From assembly GCA_038746285.1 (NCBI GenBank), contig JBCDKT010000035.1, positions 1-41,166 of the forward strand: a DNA stretch of 41,166 nt, given 5' to 3'. The stretch is from Bacteroidota bacterium. Lineage in GTDB: Bacteria > Bacteroidota > Rhodothermia > Rhodothermales > JANQRZ01. Every line of letters starts with the position of its first letter. The stretch's first letter is position 1. The position numbers were made by a program, and so were the translations under genes. A model generated the notes under the pieces. The model had not been told where the DNA came from, made no database searches, and worked only from the letters and a program-made list of their open reading frames with translations. Of the stretch, positions 1 through 8,843 are shown piece by piece.

Positions 1-36
1 AAACGCTGCTCTGCTACTGTTACCTCCTCACATCGA

Positions 37-109
37 GTCATTCCCGACCCTGATCGGGAATCCAGAAGGCGTACTACAAGCTCTGGATTCCCGCCTGCGC
101 GGGAATGAC
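37..109. repeat. Inverted pair of REP-like palindromes (dRS3-like core)
   Basis: Two related 28-30 bp palindromes lie head to head at 37-66 and 82-109. Each has an ATTCCC...GGGAAT core, and the second copy is the reverse complement of the first apart from the loop. The second has an 8-base spacer inside the core, the form known from the neisserial dRS3 element; the first has 10. Such pairs are typical of dispersed intergenic REP/BIME-type repeats. They lie downstream of the minus-strand lipoprotein gene. Confidence 0.75.
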
Positions 110-126
110 GGCTGTTTTTGAGGAGA

Positions 127-154
127 ACGCTGAGACCTAAACGCTGAGACCTAA
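127..154. repeat. 14-bp direct tandem repeat, two copies
   Basis: The word ACGCTGAGACCTAA occurs twice in exact tandem (127-140, 141-154), just after the stop codon of the minus-strand lipoprotein gene. No function is evident. Confidence 0.8.
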
Positions 155-172
155 CCGAGTCCATAACACGCT

Positions 173-1453
173 CTAGAAAACGGCCACGCCGACAGCCGTG
201 CCCGGAAGCCCACCCACAGTGCCGATGCCGCTGAGCGAGCCGTTGGTGCGTATGCGGTAGGCCGAGACCGTCCCGTCGTTGCGGTTGTGGACGTAGAGGT
301 AGCGCAGCGCGACGCCCATGTCGTGCGGGGCCGCGCCGGTCGCGGCGGTGATGCCGTCCTCGTCGAGCCGCGTCAGCGAGCCGTCGAGCCCGATGCGGAA
401 GCCGGTGACGGTGTTGCTCGCGGTGTTGGTCACGTAGGCGTAGCGGCCGATCACCCGGGTCCAGCAGGCGGCGGTCTCGTTCGTTGGCACGACGCCGTCG
501 AGCACGGCGAGACCGTTGCCGGCGCGCTCGTACGACGAGAGCGAGCTGCCGTCCGGCACCGGGCCGTCCGGCGCGTTAGCCTCGCTGACGAACAGCCGCC
601 CGTACTGGTCGAAGTCGAACCCGAACGGCGTGACGCCTGCCGAGGGGGTGACGCGGGCACCGCTGAGCGTTCCATTGGCCCGGACGTTGTAGGCGACGAG
701 CACGTTGCTCGGGCGGTCGGTCACGAGGAGGGCCCGGCCGCCTGGGGCGAAGCCGAGCTGCGGCGGGGCCATGACGCCTTCGGGGAGCGTGCGGATGCCG
801 CCGGTGACCGGCGTGAGGGTGCCGGCCGGGCTGAGCCGGAAGCCGCTGACGTTGCCCGGCTCGCCCTCGCGCCCTCCGTTGAGCACGTAGAGCAGGTCAC
901 CGCTGAGCGTGAGGCTGAGCGGGAGCGGCCCGCCCGAGGGCACAGAGCCGACCAGTTCCAGCGAGCGGGCTTCCTTCAGGATGCGGAAGACCGAGACCTC
1001 GTCGCTCCCCGCGTTGACGGCGAGCAGGAACGAGCGGCTCGGCGTGACCAGGACGGGGTTGGTCGATCCGGCGATGGCACCGCCGGAGCCGGTACCGCCG
1101 GTGGCGTAGGTGCCGGCGGGCGAGAGCTGGCCGCCCTCGTCCCGGAGGAAGGCGACGACCGCGTTGCCGTTGGCGTCGTCGGTGATCGAGAACGCAGCCC
1201 CGACGATCCGGTCAGCGAAGCGGGCAGCGTCGAGTTCGGAGGAAGCGAGAGCGTCGGCGAGCGGCGCGTCGCTGAGGAGCGTGCGCTCGAGCACGTCCGG
1301 CGCGAGCATCTCCTCGTCGTTCAGGGTCTGGGCGAGGGTGGGCGGAGCGCCATCGGCGTCGGCCGGGTCGGTCGCGGAGTCGCATCCGTTGAGCACGAGC
1401 GCGACGGCGAAGAGCACCGCCATCAGGCGGAAGGGGATGAGGGAGCGGATCAT
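173..1453 (-). CDS. Secreted beta-propeller lipoprotein (YncE/lactonase-like)
   Basis: A 426-residue protein. It begins with a basic, hydrophobic signal peptide ending in a lipobox (LNGC, Cys near residue 24) followed by D and S, so it should be a lipid-anchored envelope protein. The rest consists of repeated blade-like units (for example LLAVNAGSDEVSVFRI, LLVTDRPSNVLVAYNV, YVTNTASNTVTGFRI, YLYVHNRNDGTVSAYRI), the pattern of YVTN-type propellers and the 6-phosphogluconolactonase-like family. Seven such blades would fit the length. Family members either hydrolyse lactones or only bind ligands; no catalytic assignment can be made here, so lactonase activity is not claimed. It is divergent from icmF with a 206-bp gap and shows no operon partner. 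Confidence 0.75.
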   Translation of the reverse strand: MIRSLIPFRLMAVLFAVALVLNGCDSATDPADADGAPPTLAQTLNDEEMLAPDVLERTLLSDAPLADALASSELDAARFADRIVGAAFSITDDANGNAVVAFLRDEGGQLSPAGTYATGGTGSGGAIAGSTNPVLVTPSRSFLLAVNAGSDEVSVFRILKEARSLELVGSVPSGGPLPLSLTLSGDLLYVLNGGREGEPGNVSGFRLSPAGTLTPVTGGIRTLPEGVMAPPQLGFAPGGRALLVTDRPSNVLVAYNVRANGTLSGARVTPSAGVTPFGFDFDQYGRLFVSEANAPDGPVPDGSSLSSYERAGNGLAVLDGVVPTNETAACWTRVIGRYAYVTNTASNTVTGFRIGLDGSLTRLDEDGITAATGAAPHDMGVALRYLYVHNRNDGTVSAYRIRTNGSLSGIGTVGGLPGTAVGVAVF

Positions 1454-1659
1454 GGTGCGGTTGGGTTGGATGAGTAGAGCAGACGCGTGGGATGGCTCAA
1501 CCTAGCCCGCCGCTCGGTTGCCGAGATCACAGGCCTGTTCTCTTCCATTCACGGGCATGTAACGTTTCGGTCACGGCACGCCCCGAGGCCGCGAATCTCC
1601 GGCCCCGGACAGGCGTTTGCTATCTTGCTCCACCCTCCGCAACTCGCTGCCTTGCACCC

Positions 1660-4600
1660 ATGGAAACAACGCCCTACACGCCGACGCACCCCGTCCGCTT
1701 CGTCACCGCCGCCAGCCTCTTCGACGGGCACGACGCCTCGATCAACATCATGCGGCGCATCCTCCAGGCCTCCGGTGCCGAGGTGATCCACCTCGGGCAC
1801 GACCGCTCCGTCCTCGAAGTCGTGAAGACGGCTGTCGAGGAGGACGCCCACGGGATCGCCATCTCGTCCTACCAGGGCGGCCACGTCGAGTACTTCAAGT
1901 ACATGGTCGACCTCCTGCGCGAGCAGGGCTGCGCGCACATCCAGGTCTTCGGCGGCGGCGGTGGGGTGATCGTACCCGAGGAGATCGCCGAGCTCGAGGC
2001 CTACGGCGTGGCGAAGATCTTCTCGCCCGAGGACGGGATGCGGCTCGGCCTCCAGGGCATGATCAACCACATGCTCCGGGTGTGCGACGTGGACCCAGCG
2101 TACAGCGAGCAGAGGGCAGAGGGCAGAGGGATAAGGGGCCAGGGAGGAGAGAGCACAGGCGTGGTCGTGCAGCCTAAGGCGACGGACGCGCGGGCCGTGG
2201 CGCGAGCGCTGACGAGTGTGGAGCAGGGCGGCGGCTCGGCGGGCGATGGGGCGCAGGGTGACCCCGCCTTCCGCGACGCGACGGCCACGGACCACCGCGT
2301 CCCCGTCCTCGGCATCACCGGCACCGGCGGGGCGGGCAAGTCGACCCTCACCGACGAGATCACACGCCGCTTCCTGAGCGACTTCGCCGACATCGAAGTC
2401 GCCGTGCTCTCGGTCGACCCGACGCGGCGGCGGACCGGCGGGGCGCTCCTCGGCGACCGCATCCGCATGAACGCCACCTACGGCGAGCACGCCGACCGGG
2501 TCTACATGCGCTCCTTCGCCACGCGCCAGGCCCACCGCGCCACCAGCCAGGCCCTCCGCGACTCCATCGACGTGTGCCGCGCCGCCGGGTTCGACCTCAT
2601 TATCGTCGAGACCGCCGGCATCGGGCAGAGTGACACCGAGGTCAGCGAGCTCGTCGACGTCTCGCTCTACGTGATGACCCACGACTTCGGCGCGCCGACG
2701 CAGCTCGAAAAGATCGGGATGCTCGACCACGCCGACCTCGTGGCGCTCAACAAGTTCGAGAAGCGCGGCAGCCGCGACGCGCTGCGCGACATCAAGAAGC
2801 AGGTCCAGCGCAACCGCGCGGCCTTCGACCGACCGCCGGACGCCATGCCCGTCTTCGCGACGATGGCGAGCCACTTCAACGACCCCGGCGTCAGCCGCCT
2901 CTACCTCGCCGTCCTCGACCGGCTCCGCCCGCTAGGCTTCGACCGCACGAGCGCGCTCTACGACGCCGACGCGCTCCCCGAGCCGGACCCGTCCGAGCAG
3001 GCCGTGATCCCGCCCAAGCGCCAGCGCTACCTCGCCGAGATCGCCGACCGCTGCCGCGACTACCGATCCTGGGCCGAGGGGCAGGTCGCGCTCGCCCGCA
3101 AGTGGGGGCAGGCCGTCGGCGCCCGGGCGCAAGTCGGGGACTGGCAGCCCGAGGACCAGGAGATGCTGAAGGCGCGGCTTGACGAGATGGCGACGTACTG
3201 GTGGGACAAGCTCGACCCCCGCTGCCGCAACATCATCGGGAACTGGGACGGCCTCGCCGCGAGCTACCGGCAGGACGAGCTCGTCTACGAAGTCCGGGGC
3301 CGCGAAATCCGCCAGCCGCTGACCCACGAGACGCTCTCCGGGACGAAGGTGCCGCGCGTCGCCCTCCCCCGGACCGAGGACCCCGGCGAGCGCCTCCGCT
3401 ACGCGCTTCTCGAAAACCTCCCCGGCTACTTCCCCTTCACCGCGGGCGTCTTCCCGCTCAAGCGCACCGGCGAGGACCCGACCCGGATGTTCGCCGGCGA
3501 GGGCACGCCGGAGCGGACCAACAAGCGCTTCCACCTCGTCTCGCTCGGCCTCCCGGCTAAGCGCCTCTCGACCGCCTTCGACTCGGTCACGCTCTACGGC
3601 CGCGACCCCGACGAGCGGCCCGACATCTACGGCAAGGTCGGCAACGCGGGCGTCTCGATCTGCACGCTCGACGACATGAAGAAGCTCTACTCCGGCTTCG
3701 ACCTCGCCGACCCCAAGACGAGCGTCTCGATGACGATCAACGGCCCCGCGCCGACGATCCTCGCCCTGTTCATGAACACCGCCGTCGACCAGCAGGTCGA
3801 GCAGTTCCTGCGGGCCGAGGGCCGGTGGGACGAGGCCGAAGCCGTGATCGCCGACAAGCTCGGGGACGACCGGCCGGTCTACACGCCGTACGAGGCCGGC
3901 GACCTCCCCGAAGGCCACGACGGCTCCGGCCTTGGTCTTCTCGGCTGCACCGGCCAGGACCTCGCCGACTGGGGCGTGCTCGGCCAGGCCGACTACGACC
4001 GCATCCGCGCCGAGACGCTCAAGGTGGTGCGCGGGACCGTGCAGGCGGACATCCTCAAGGAGGACCAGGCCCAGAACACCTGCATCTTCTCGACCGAGTT
4101 CTCGCTCCGCTGCATGGGTGACATGCAGCAGCATTTCATCGAGCACGACGTGCGCAACTACTACTCGGTCTCGATCTCCGGCTACCACATCGCTGAGGCG
4201 GGCGCGAACCCCATCACCCAACTCGCGCTCACGCTCTCCAACGGGTTCACCTACGTCGAGTACTACCTCAGCCGGGGGATGGACATCGACCGCTTCGCGC
4301 CGAACCTGTCGTTCTTCTTCTCGAACGGGATGGACGCCGAGTACTCCGTCCTCGGGCGCGTCGCCCGGCGCATCTGGTCGGTGGCGATGCGCGACCGCTA
4401 CGGCGCGAACGAGCGGGCGCAGAAGCTGAAGTACCACATCCAGACCTCGGGCCGGAGCCTTCACGCCCAGGAAATCGCCTTCAACGACATCCGCACCACG
4501 CTCCAGGCGCTCGTTGCGATCTACGACAACTGCAACAGCCTCCACACCAACGCCTACGACGAGGCCATCACGACCCCGACCGAGGAGAGCGTCCGCCGCG

Positions 4601-5133
4601 CGATGGCGATCCAGCTCATCATCAACCGCGAACTCGGCCTCGCCAAGAACGAGAACCCGATCCAGGGGGCCTACATCATCGACGAACTGACCGACCTCGT
4701 CGAGGAGGCCGTGCTCGCGGAGTTCGAGCGGATCAACGACCGCGGCGGCGTGCTCGGCGCGATGGAGACGATGTACCAGCGCGGCAAAATCCAGGAAGAG
4801 TCGCTCTACTACGAGCACAAGAAGCACGCGGGCGATCTTCCGGTGATCGGCGTCAACACGTTCACCTCGGGCGACGGGGTGATGGAGGAGACCGAGACCG
4901 TCCCACTCATGCGCTCCACCGACGAGGAGAAGCAGCGCCAGATCGCCAACCTCCGCGCCTTCCAGGCCCGCAACGCCGAGCATGCCGCCGAGGCCCTCGA
5001 CCGCCTGCAGACCGCCGCGCGCGACGGCGGCAACGTCTTCGCCGAGCTGATGGAGACGGCCCAGGTCTGCTCGCTCGGCCAGATCACGACCGCCCTCTTC
5101 GAAGTCGGCGGCCAGTACCGCCGCAACATGTGA
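1660..5133 (+). CDS. icmF: Fused isobutyryl-CoA mutase IcmF (B12 domain, G-protein chaperone, mutase)
   Basis: Adenosylcobalamin-dependent interconversion of isobutyryl-CoA and n-butyryl-CoA; 1157 residues from the ATG at 1660. That start is chosen because the B12 domain begins just after it and the open frame upstream looks non-coding. Domain order is typical: N-terminal B12-binding domain (FDGHDAS, SSYQGGH), a MeaB-like GTPase (Walker [10 protein letters not shown] at about 221-229, [13 protein letters not shown]), then the TIM-barrel mutase. In the mutase, Phe611 (codon 3490, in RMFAGEG) and Gln805 (codon 4072, in QAQNTCIF) match the Phe/Gln pair of isobutyryl-CoA mutases; methylmalonyl-CoA mutase has Tyr/Arg. 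The linker between the B12 and G domains is long, low in complexity and carries a heptamer repeat (2110-2130). The final 46 bp are duplicated at 5664-5709, and the stop codon overlaps the next start (TGATG). Confidence 0.95.
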   Translation: METTPYTPTHPVRFVTAASLFDGHDASINIMRRILQASGAEVIHLGHDRSVLEVVKTAVEEDAHGIAISSYQGGHVEYFKYMVDLLREQGCAHIQVFGGGGGVIVPEEIAELEAYGVAKIFSPEDGMRLGLQGMINHMLRVCDVDPAYSEQRAEGRGIRGQGGESTGVVVQPKATDARAVARALTSVEQGGGSAGDGAQGDPAFRDATATDHRVPVLGITGTGGAGKSTLTDEITRRFLSDFADIEVAVLSVDPTRRRTGGALLGDRIRMNATYGEHADRVYMRSFATRQAHRATSQALRDSIDVCRAAGFDLIIVETAGIGQSDTEVSELVDVSLYVMTHDFGAPTQLEKIGMLDHADLVALNKFEKRGSRDALRDIKKQVQRNRAAFDRPPDAMPVFATMASHFNDPGVSRLYLAVLDRLRPLGFDRTSALYDADALPEPDPSEQAVIPPKRQRYLAEIADRCRDYRSWAEGQVALARKWGQAVGARAQVGDWQPEDQEMLKARLDEMATYWWDKLDPRCRNIIGNWDGLAASYRQDELVYEVRGREIRQPLTHETLSGTKVPRVALPRTEDPGERLRYALLENLPGYFPFTAGVFPLKRTGEDPTRMFAGEGTPERTNKRFHLVSLGLPAKRLSTAFDSVTLYGRDPDERPDIYGKVGNAGVSICTLDDMKKLYSGFDLADPKTSVSMTINGPAPTILALFMNTAVDQQVEQFLRAEGRWDEAEAVIADKLGDDRPVYTPYEAGDLPEGHDGSGLGLLGCTGQDLADWGVLGQADYDRIRAETLKVVRGTVQADILKEDQAQNTCIFSTEFSLRCMGDMQQHFIEHDVRNYYSVSISGYHIAEAGANPITQLALTLSNGFTYVEYYLSRGMDIDRFAPNLSFFFSNGMDAEYSVLGRVARRIWSVAMRDRYGANERAQKLKYHIQTSGRSLHAQEIAFNDIRTTLQALVAIYDNCNSLHTNAYDEAITTPTEESVRRAMAIQLIINRELGLAKNENPIQGAYIIDELTDLVEEAVLAEFERINDRGGVLGAMETMYQRGKIQEESLYYEHKKHAGDLPVIGVNTFTSGDGVMEETETVPLMRSTDEEKQRQIANLRAFQARNAEHAAEALDRLQTAARDGGNVFAELMETAQVCSLGQITTALFEVGGQYRRNM
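2110..2130. repeat. Heptanucleotide repeat (CAGAGGG)3 inside icmF
   Basis: Three perfect copies of a 7-bp unit lie inside the coding sequence for the interdomain linker of IcmF. The total of 21 bp keeps the frame, but gain or loss of one unit would shift it. Confidence 0.85.
5088..5133 (+). repeat. 3' end of icmF, copy 1 of a flanking direct repeat
   Basis: The last 46 bp of icmF, including the stop codon. An imperfect copy (44 of 46 identical by eye) lies at 5664-5709. The two copies bracket the DUF4258 module like the left and right ends of an integrated element. Confidence 0.9.
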
Positions 5134-5456
5134 TGTCTGAGACGCTGGTGCGTATCCAAGCGCTCATCCGCAAACGAAATGTGCGCGTCTCCGCTCACGG
5201 ATACGACGAGTTGGCTGCCGACGATGTCCTCTTCCGGGACGTGCTGACGGGCATGCCCGATGCCGAAATCGTCGAAGACTATCCTGACTACTACAAGGGA
5301 CCGTCCGTGTTAGTGCTGGTCTATGACGACGCGCAGCAGCCGATTCATGTCGTGTGGGGCATCCCGAAAGGGGCCAGCGGACCCGCCGTGTTGGTGACGG
5401 CGTACCGTCCCGACCCCGCTCGGTGGACGGGCGACTTTAGACAGCGAAAGCCATGA
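5133..5456 (+). CDS. DUF4258 domain protein (toxin-like)
   Basis: A 107-residue protein starting at an ATG whose A is the last base of the icmF stop codon. It matches the DUF4258 pattern: an N-terminal helix, then VSAHGYDEL, DAEIVEDYPDYYKGP, a hydrophobic strand VLVLVYDD, PIHVVWGI and a C-terminal VLVTAYRPDPARW. DUF4258 proteins resemble the RelE/HigB-like fold and are often found in two-gene modules that look like toxin-antitoxin pairs. The next gene overlaps by four bases (ATGA), so the two are translationally coupled. A toxin role is inference from family and context. The module sits between two copies of the icmF 3' end and is co-directional with icmF, so it is probably transcribed by read-through. 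Confidence 0.8.
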   Translation: MSETLVRIQALIRKRNVRVSAHGYDELAADDVLFRDVLTGMPDAEIVEDYPDYYKGPSVLVLVYDDAQQPIHVVWGIPKGASGPAVLVTAYRPDPARWTGDFRQRKP

Positions 5457-5665
5457 AGCGGACGACGACGAAGCTGATTCATGAAGGGTCCTATGCCGCT
5501 GAGGTACAGGTAGAGCTTGACGTGACTGATGGCCCCTGGTCGCCTTACCTCGCTCTCGACGAGGCCGAGCGGCTCGACGCAGTCCGAGTCGCACTGCGAA
5601 GCGGGGACGTCCAGACGGCGTCGCAGTATGGACGAGTGTTCCGTCTCAGGCCTGTCGAGGCGTGA
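5453..5665 (+). CDS. Small antitoxin-like partner of the DUF4258 protein
   Basis: A 70-residue acidic protein that overlaps the DUF4258 gene by ATGA. Its sequence (HEGSYAAEVQVEL, GPWSPYLALDEAERLDAVR, ALRSGDVQTAS, RVFRLRPVEA) is of a small conserved type that I recall next to DUF4258 genes, with a beta-strand start and a helical middle. I propose it as the antitoxin or regulatory partner, by position and size only. Its stop codon TGA (5663-5665) overlaps the first two bases of the second icmF-end copy, so the insertion junction lies exactly at the end of this gene. Confidence 0.65.
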   Translation: MKRTTTKLIHEGSYAAEVQVELDVTDGPWSPYLALDEAERLDAVRVALRSGDVQTASQYGRVFRLRPVEA

Positions 5666-5709
5666 CCGCCCTCTTCGAGGTTGGCGGCCAGTACCGCCGC
5701 AACATGTGA
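5664..5709 (+). repeat. Detached second copy of the icmF 3' end
   Basis: 46 bp with two differences from 5088-5133. It retains the last codons and stop of icmF (VGGQYRRNM then stop) but is cut off from the gene by the 530-bp DUF4258 module. It is read here as the original downstream flank of icmF, displaced by the insertion. Confidence 0.9.
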
Positions 5710-5715
5710 GATTCG

Positions 5716-6276
5716 GTGGACCGAACGATTCGGATGGTGCGGGGGCAGACGCTGGCGGATTTCCGCCGGCTGCCCGAGGGCACGCTCGTAGAACTGATCG
5801 GCGGGCATCTCGTCTTTCGGCCAACGCCGCTCGTGCAGCACCGGCGGGTCGTCGGGCAACTGGTCTGGCTGCTGGGGGACTTCGTCGAGAGCCGAGACCT
5901 CGGCGTCGTGGTGAGTTGGATCGATACTCGGCTCTCGGACGCGGATGCTTTTCAGCCAGACCTCGTGTTTGTATCGCACGAGCGGCTCGGCATTCTCGGC
6001 GAGCAGGAGATCGAAGGCGCACCGGACCTCGTGGTGGAGGTCCTCTCGCCGAGCACGGGGTACTACGACCTTACGCAGAAGCGCGAGGCCTACGAACGCG
6101 CAGGCGTGCGCGAATACTGGATCGTAGACCCCGAACGGCAAACGGTGGAGGTGCTGACGCTGGACGAGGGGGCGTACCGGACGGCAGCGAAAGCAGAGCG
6201 AGCGGGGCGCATCGGGTCGGTGCTGCTCGAGGGCTTCGAGACCAGGCTGGAGCGGCTTTTTCTGGCGGTGGGCTGA
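5716..6276 (+). CDS. Uma2 family (DUF820) putative endonuclease
   Basis: 186 residues from a GTG at 5716; an ATG at 5734 in the same frame (MVRGQTLADF) is an equally good start. It shows the Uma2 layout: an N-terminal EL.GGHLVFRP segment, DAFQPDLVFVS, then APDLVVEVLSPST, and the C-terminal KREAYERAGVREYWIVDP. In the PD-(D/E)xK superfamily the PD, the E of VVEV and the later K/Y cluster form the metal site, and they appear intact. The biological role of these proteins is not established. The gene follows the detached icmF tail directly, so before the DUF4258 insertion it probably followed icmF. Confidence 0.85.
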   Translation: MDRTIRMVRGQTLADFRRLPEGTLVELIGGHLVFRPTPLVQHRRVVGQLVWLLGDFVESRDLGVVVSWIDTRLSDADAFQPDLVFVSHERLGILGEQEIEGAPDLVVEVLSPSTGYYDLTQKREAYERAGVREYWIVDPERQTVEVLTLDEGAYRTAAKAERAGRIGSVLLEGFETRLERLFLAVG

Positions 6277-6451
6277 GCGTGCGGCGTGCCGTCTCAGAAT
6301 GCGTCATTCTGCAAAAAATGAAGCAATGACGAAGGCCGTTGAAACAGGGGGGCGACAAAGCCGGTGGCTTATTGCCTTCCCCGGCGCTCTGCACGGACTT
6401 TGCGGGAGGACCCCTGACCAGCTACTCCTTCCTCCTTCCCGCCAACGACTC

Positions 6452-6928
6452 ATGACCTCTCCCGACCGTAAATCTTCTGCCTACGTCGAAGCCATCGTCC
6501 GCGAGGCTGTCGCCCGCGTGCTGCACTCGGTGCGCCGCCCGCTCCGTGCCGCGGGCTACGGCGGGCCGCGCACCCCGCTCGTGCTCTCCGACGTCCAGCA
6601 CGACTTCTTCGCGGGCTACCTCTACGGTGCCCTCCAGCGCCTGCTCGAACTCGGTGAACTGAGCGAGGAGGAAGACATCGGCCGGGCCACGCACCGGCTC
6701 TACTGCGGCCTCTTCGGGTTCGAGGACAACGAGTACGGCCCCTGGCACGTCTGGGTCGTCCGTGAGGGGCTCCATAACCTCCAGCGCCCGCACGTCTTCC
6801 TCGGCTACTGCACCGGACGCAACGACGTCGTCAACCAGCTTCGGCACGGCGGCGCGCACAACGCCCTCGCCGATGCCCTCCAGCACCTCGACAACAACGA
6901 CGGCGAACCCCTGTTCGGCATCGGCTAG
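6452..6928 (+). CDS. Conserved hypothetical protein
   Basis: 158 residues. The ATG at 6452 is preferred over the upstream in-frame ATG at 6299, because the upstream part looks like intergenic sequence and the usual pyrimidine-rich leader (CTACTCCTTCCTCCTTCCC) precedes 6452. I do not recognise the family. Visible features are a basic helical start, a central FFAGYLYGALQRLLELGELSEEEDIGRA helix pair, several conserved-looking aromatic and Cys residues (YCGLFGF, GPWHVWVV, FLGYCTGR), and a polar end with HGGAHNALADALQHL. There is no signal peptide or membrane segment, so it is probably cytosolic. Confidence 0.6.
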   Translation: MTSPDRKSSAYVEAIVREAVARVLHSVRRPLRAAGYGGPRTPLVLSDVQHDFFAGYLYGALQRLLELGELSEEEDIGRATHRLYCGLFGFEDNEYGPWHVWVVREGLHNLQRPHVFLGYCTGRNDVVNQLRHGGAHNALADALQHLDNNDGEPLFGIG

Positions 6929-6952
6929 ACAGCAACGGATCACGCGTACGCG

Positions 6953-8761
6953 TTGGGCGTAGCGGCATTCCCTTCTGCCGCTGCGCCCTTGCTGTTTCCC
7001 CCCGATTCTGTCCTGCTCGACGCCGGCTGGCCCGACGCCTCCGGCCAGGCGTCCGGTGCGCTCCTCTTCACCCGGCCGGAGCGCGTCCTCACGGCGTCCC
7101 GCCTGAGCGAGATCCCGGGCCTGCTTGGGGAACTGGACCGCGTGGCGGCAGCAGGACGGGTAGCGGTGGGCTACCTCGCCTACGAGGCGGGCTACGCCTT
7201 CGAGACGATTGCGGCGCTCAAACCGCACGCCGGGCTGCTGGCGTGGTTCGGGGTCTACCGAGCACCCGAGCGGCTGAGCGAAGAGGACCTGGAGGCGCTG
7301 CTGAGCCAGGCCGGTGCGCACCGCCTCACCGAGACACAGTTCGCCATCGACCGGGCGACCTACCGGGACCGCATCGAGCACATCCGCCATCACATCCGCG
7401 AGGGGGACGTCTACCAGATCAATTTCACCGCGCCGTTCCGGTTCGGGGTCGAGGGCGATCCGGTCGGGCTCTACCGGGCGCTGCGCGAGCGGCAGCGCGT
7501 CGGCTTCGGGGCGCTCCTCCGCGCGGGCGACGACTGGGTGCTCTCGCGCTCGCCTGAGCTTTTTTTCCGGCGCGAGGGCGAGCGCGTCGCAACGCGGCCG
7601 ATGAAGGGCACGGTCCGTCGCGGTGCCACCGCGCGCCTGGACGAAGCCCAGGCCGGCTGGCTCACCGCCGACGAGAAAAACCGCGCCGAGAACCTGATGA
7701 TCGTCGACCTCCTGCGCAACGACCTTGCGGTCGTCGCCGAGCCGGGGTCCGTGACCGTGCCTGCGCTGTTCGAGGCCGAGCGCTACGACACGCTCTGGCA
7801 GATGACCTCGACCGTCGAGGCGAAGCTGCGCCCCAGCACCGGGACCGCTGACCTCGTGCGAGCGCTCTTCCCGTGCGGCTCGGTGACGGGCGCGCCGAAG
7901 ATCCGGGCGATGCAGCTCATCCACGAACTCGAGGCCGCGCCGCGCGGGGTCTACTGCGGAGCCATCGGGCTCGTCGCGCCCGGCCGGGCAGTCTTCAACG
8001 TGCCGATCCGCACCCTCGCGCTGCGCGGCGGGCAGGGGACGATGGGCATCGGCAGCGGCGTCGTGTGGGACTCCGACCCCGAGGCGGAGTACGACGAGTG
8101 CCTCCTCAAAGCCCGCTTCCTGACCGAGCCGCGGGCGGACTTCGCGCTCCTCGAAACCGTCCGGTGGGAGGGAGGCTACGCGCTCCTGGACCTTCACCTC
8201 GGCCGGCTTCGCCGCGCCGCCGCCTACTTCGGCTACCCCTTCGACGAGACCACGCTGCGCGCCCGGCTCGCCAGTCTTGCATTCGAGACCGAGGCCCCGC
8301 ACCGCGTTCGCCTCACGCTCGACCGGCACGGGTGCACCGAGGCTGAGGCGACGCCGCTCGCCGAGGTGCCGCTCGTGCTCCGCCGCGCCGTCGTCTACCC
8401 CGAGCCCGCCGACTCCACCGACCCGTTTCTTCGCCACAAGACAACGCACCGGGGGTTCTACGACCGCGCACTCGCGTGGGCCGAGCCGCGCGGCTTCGAC
8501 GAGGCGATGCTCGTCAACGAGCGCGGCGAACTGACGGAGGGCACGCGCACCAACCTCTTCGTCCGCGAGGGCGGCCGGCTGTGGACGCCGCCCCTCGCGT
8601 CCGGCGGCCTGGACGGCGTCTACCGCGCCCACCGCCTCGCCACCGACCCTGAGGCCGGGGAGCGCGTGCTGCGCCCGGCGGACCTCGTGCGCGCCGACGC
8701 CGTATATCTCGCCAACGCACTTCGTGGTATGCAGGCCGTCACGGTTAGCCTCGATGCGTGA
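6953..8761 (+). CDS. pabB: Fused aminodeoxychorismate synthase component I and lyase (PabB-PabC)
   Basis: A bifunctional enzyme for p-aminobenzoate in folate synthesis: amination of chorismate, then release of pyruvate. About 602 residues from the TTG at 6953; a TTG at 6989 would also serve and there is no ATG, so the start is uncertain. The N-terminal two thirds is a chorismate-binding domain with RPMKGT (Lys about 218), the Lys that marks PabB as opposed to anthranilate synthase. CGSVTGAPK, GAIG, IRT and GSGVVWDSDPEAEY follow. The C-terminal third (from about 398) is a class IV aminotransferase-like PabC with HKTTHR (PLP Lys), FDEAMLVNERGELTEGTRTNLF and a final LANALRGMQAV. The glutaminase subunit PabA is not in the window. 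Confidence 0.92.
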   Translation: MGVAAFPSAAAPLLFPPDSVLLDAGWPDASGQASGALLFTRPERVLTASRLSEIPGLLGELDRVAAAGRVAVGYLAYEAGYAFETIAALKPHAGLLAWFGVYRAPERLSEEDLEALLSQAGAHRLTETQFAIDRATYRDRIEHIRHHIREGDVYQINFTAPFRFGVEGDPVGLYRALRERQRVGFGALLRAGDDWVLSRSPELFFRREGERVATRPMKGTVRRGATARLDEAQAGWLTADEKNRAENLMIVDLLRNDLAVVAEPGSVTVPALFEAERYDTLWQMTSTVEAKLRPSTGTADLVRALFPCGSVTGAPKIRAMQLIHELEAAPRGVYCGAIGLVAPGRAVFNVPIRTLALRGGQGTMGIGSGVVWDSDPEAEYDECLLKARFLTEPRADFALLETVRWEGGYALLDLHLGRLRRAAAYFGYPFDETTLRARLASLAFETEAPHRVRLTLDRHGCTEAEATPLAEVPLVLRRAVVYPEPADSTDPFLRHKTTHRGFYDRALAWAEPRGFDEAMLVNERGELTEGTRTNLFVREGGRLWTPPLASGGLDGVYRAHRLATDPEAGERVLRPADLVRADAVYLANALRGMQAVTVSLDA

Positions 8762-8843
8762 CAGGGCTGACAGCGCAGCCCTCTCCATTCCCCCCACGCC
8801 CTTCCAACTACGAGTGCGGAGCACTCACAACCCCTCTCCCGTC

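Noticed and set aside
3451-3462. Loss of the IcmF active-site Phe (VFPLKR with Leu)
   Set aside because: Counting along methylmalonyl-CoA mutase (Arg82 and Tyr89 positions) places the specificity residue in RMFAGEG, where Phe is present.
2932-4983. A 683-codon minus-strand frame opposite icmF
   Set aside because: Antisense shadow of a strongly recognised enzyme gene, with no recognisable motif.
6295-6311. Terminator after the Uma2 gene (CAGAATG/CATTCTG hairpin)
   Set aside because: On the plus strand the stem is followed by A residues, not T; only a weak 7-bp hairpin remains.
6422-8824. An 800-codon open frame on the minus strand opposite pabB
   Set aside because: It is a shadow of the GC-rich pabB coding sequence; its composition (Arg/Ala/Val/Glu rich with no domain) is typical of antisense frames at 70% GC.
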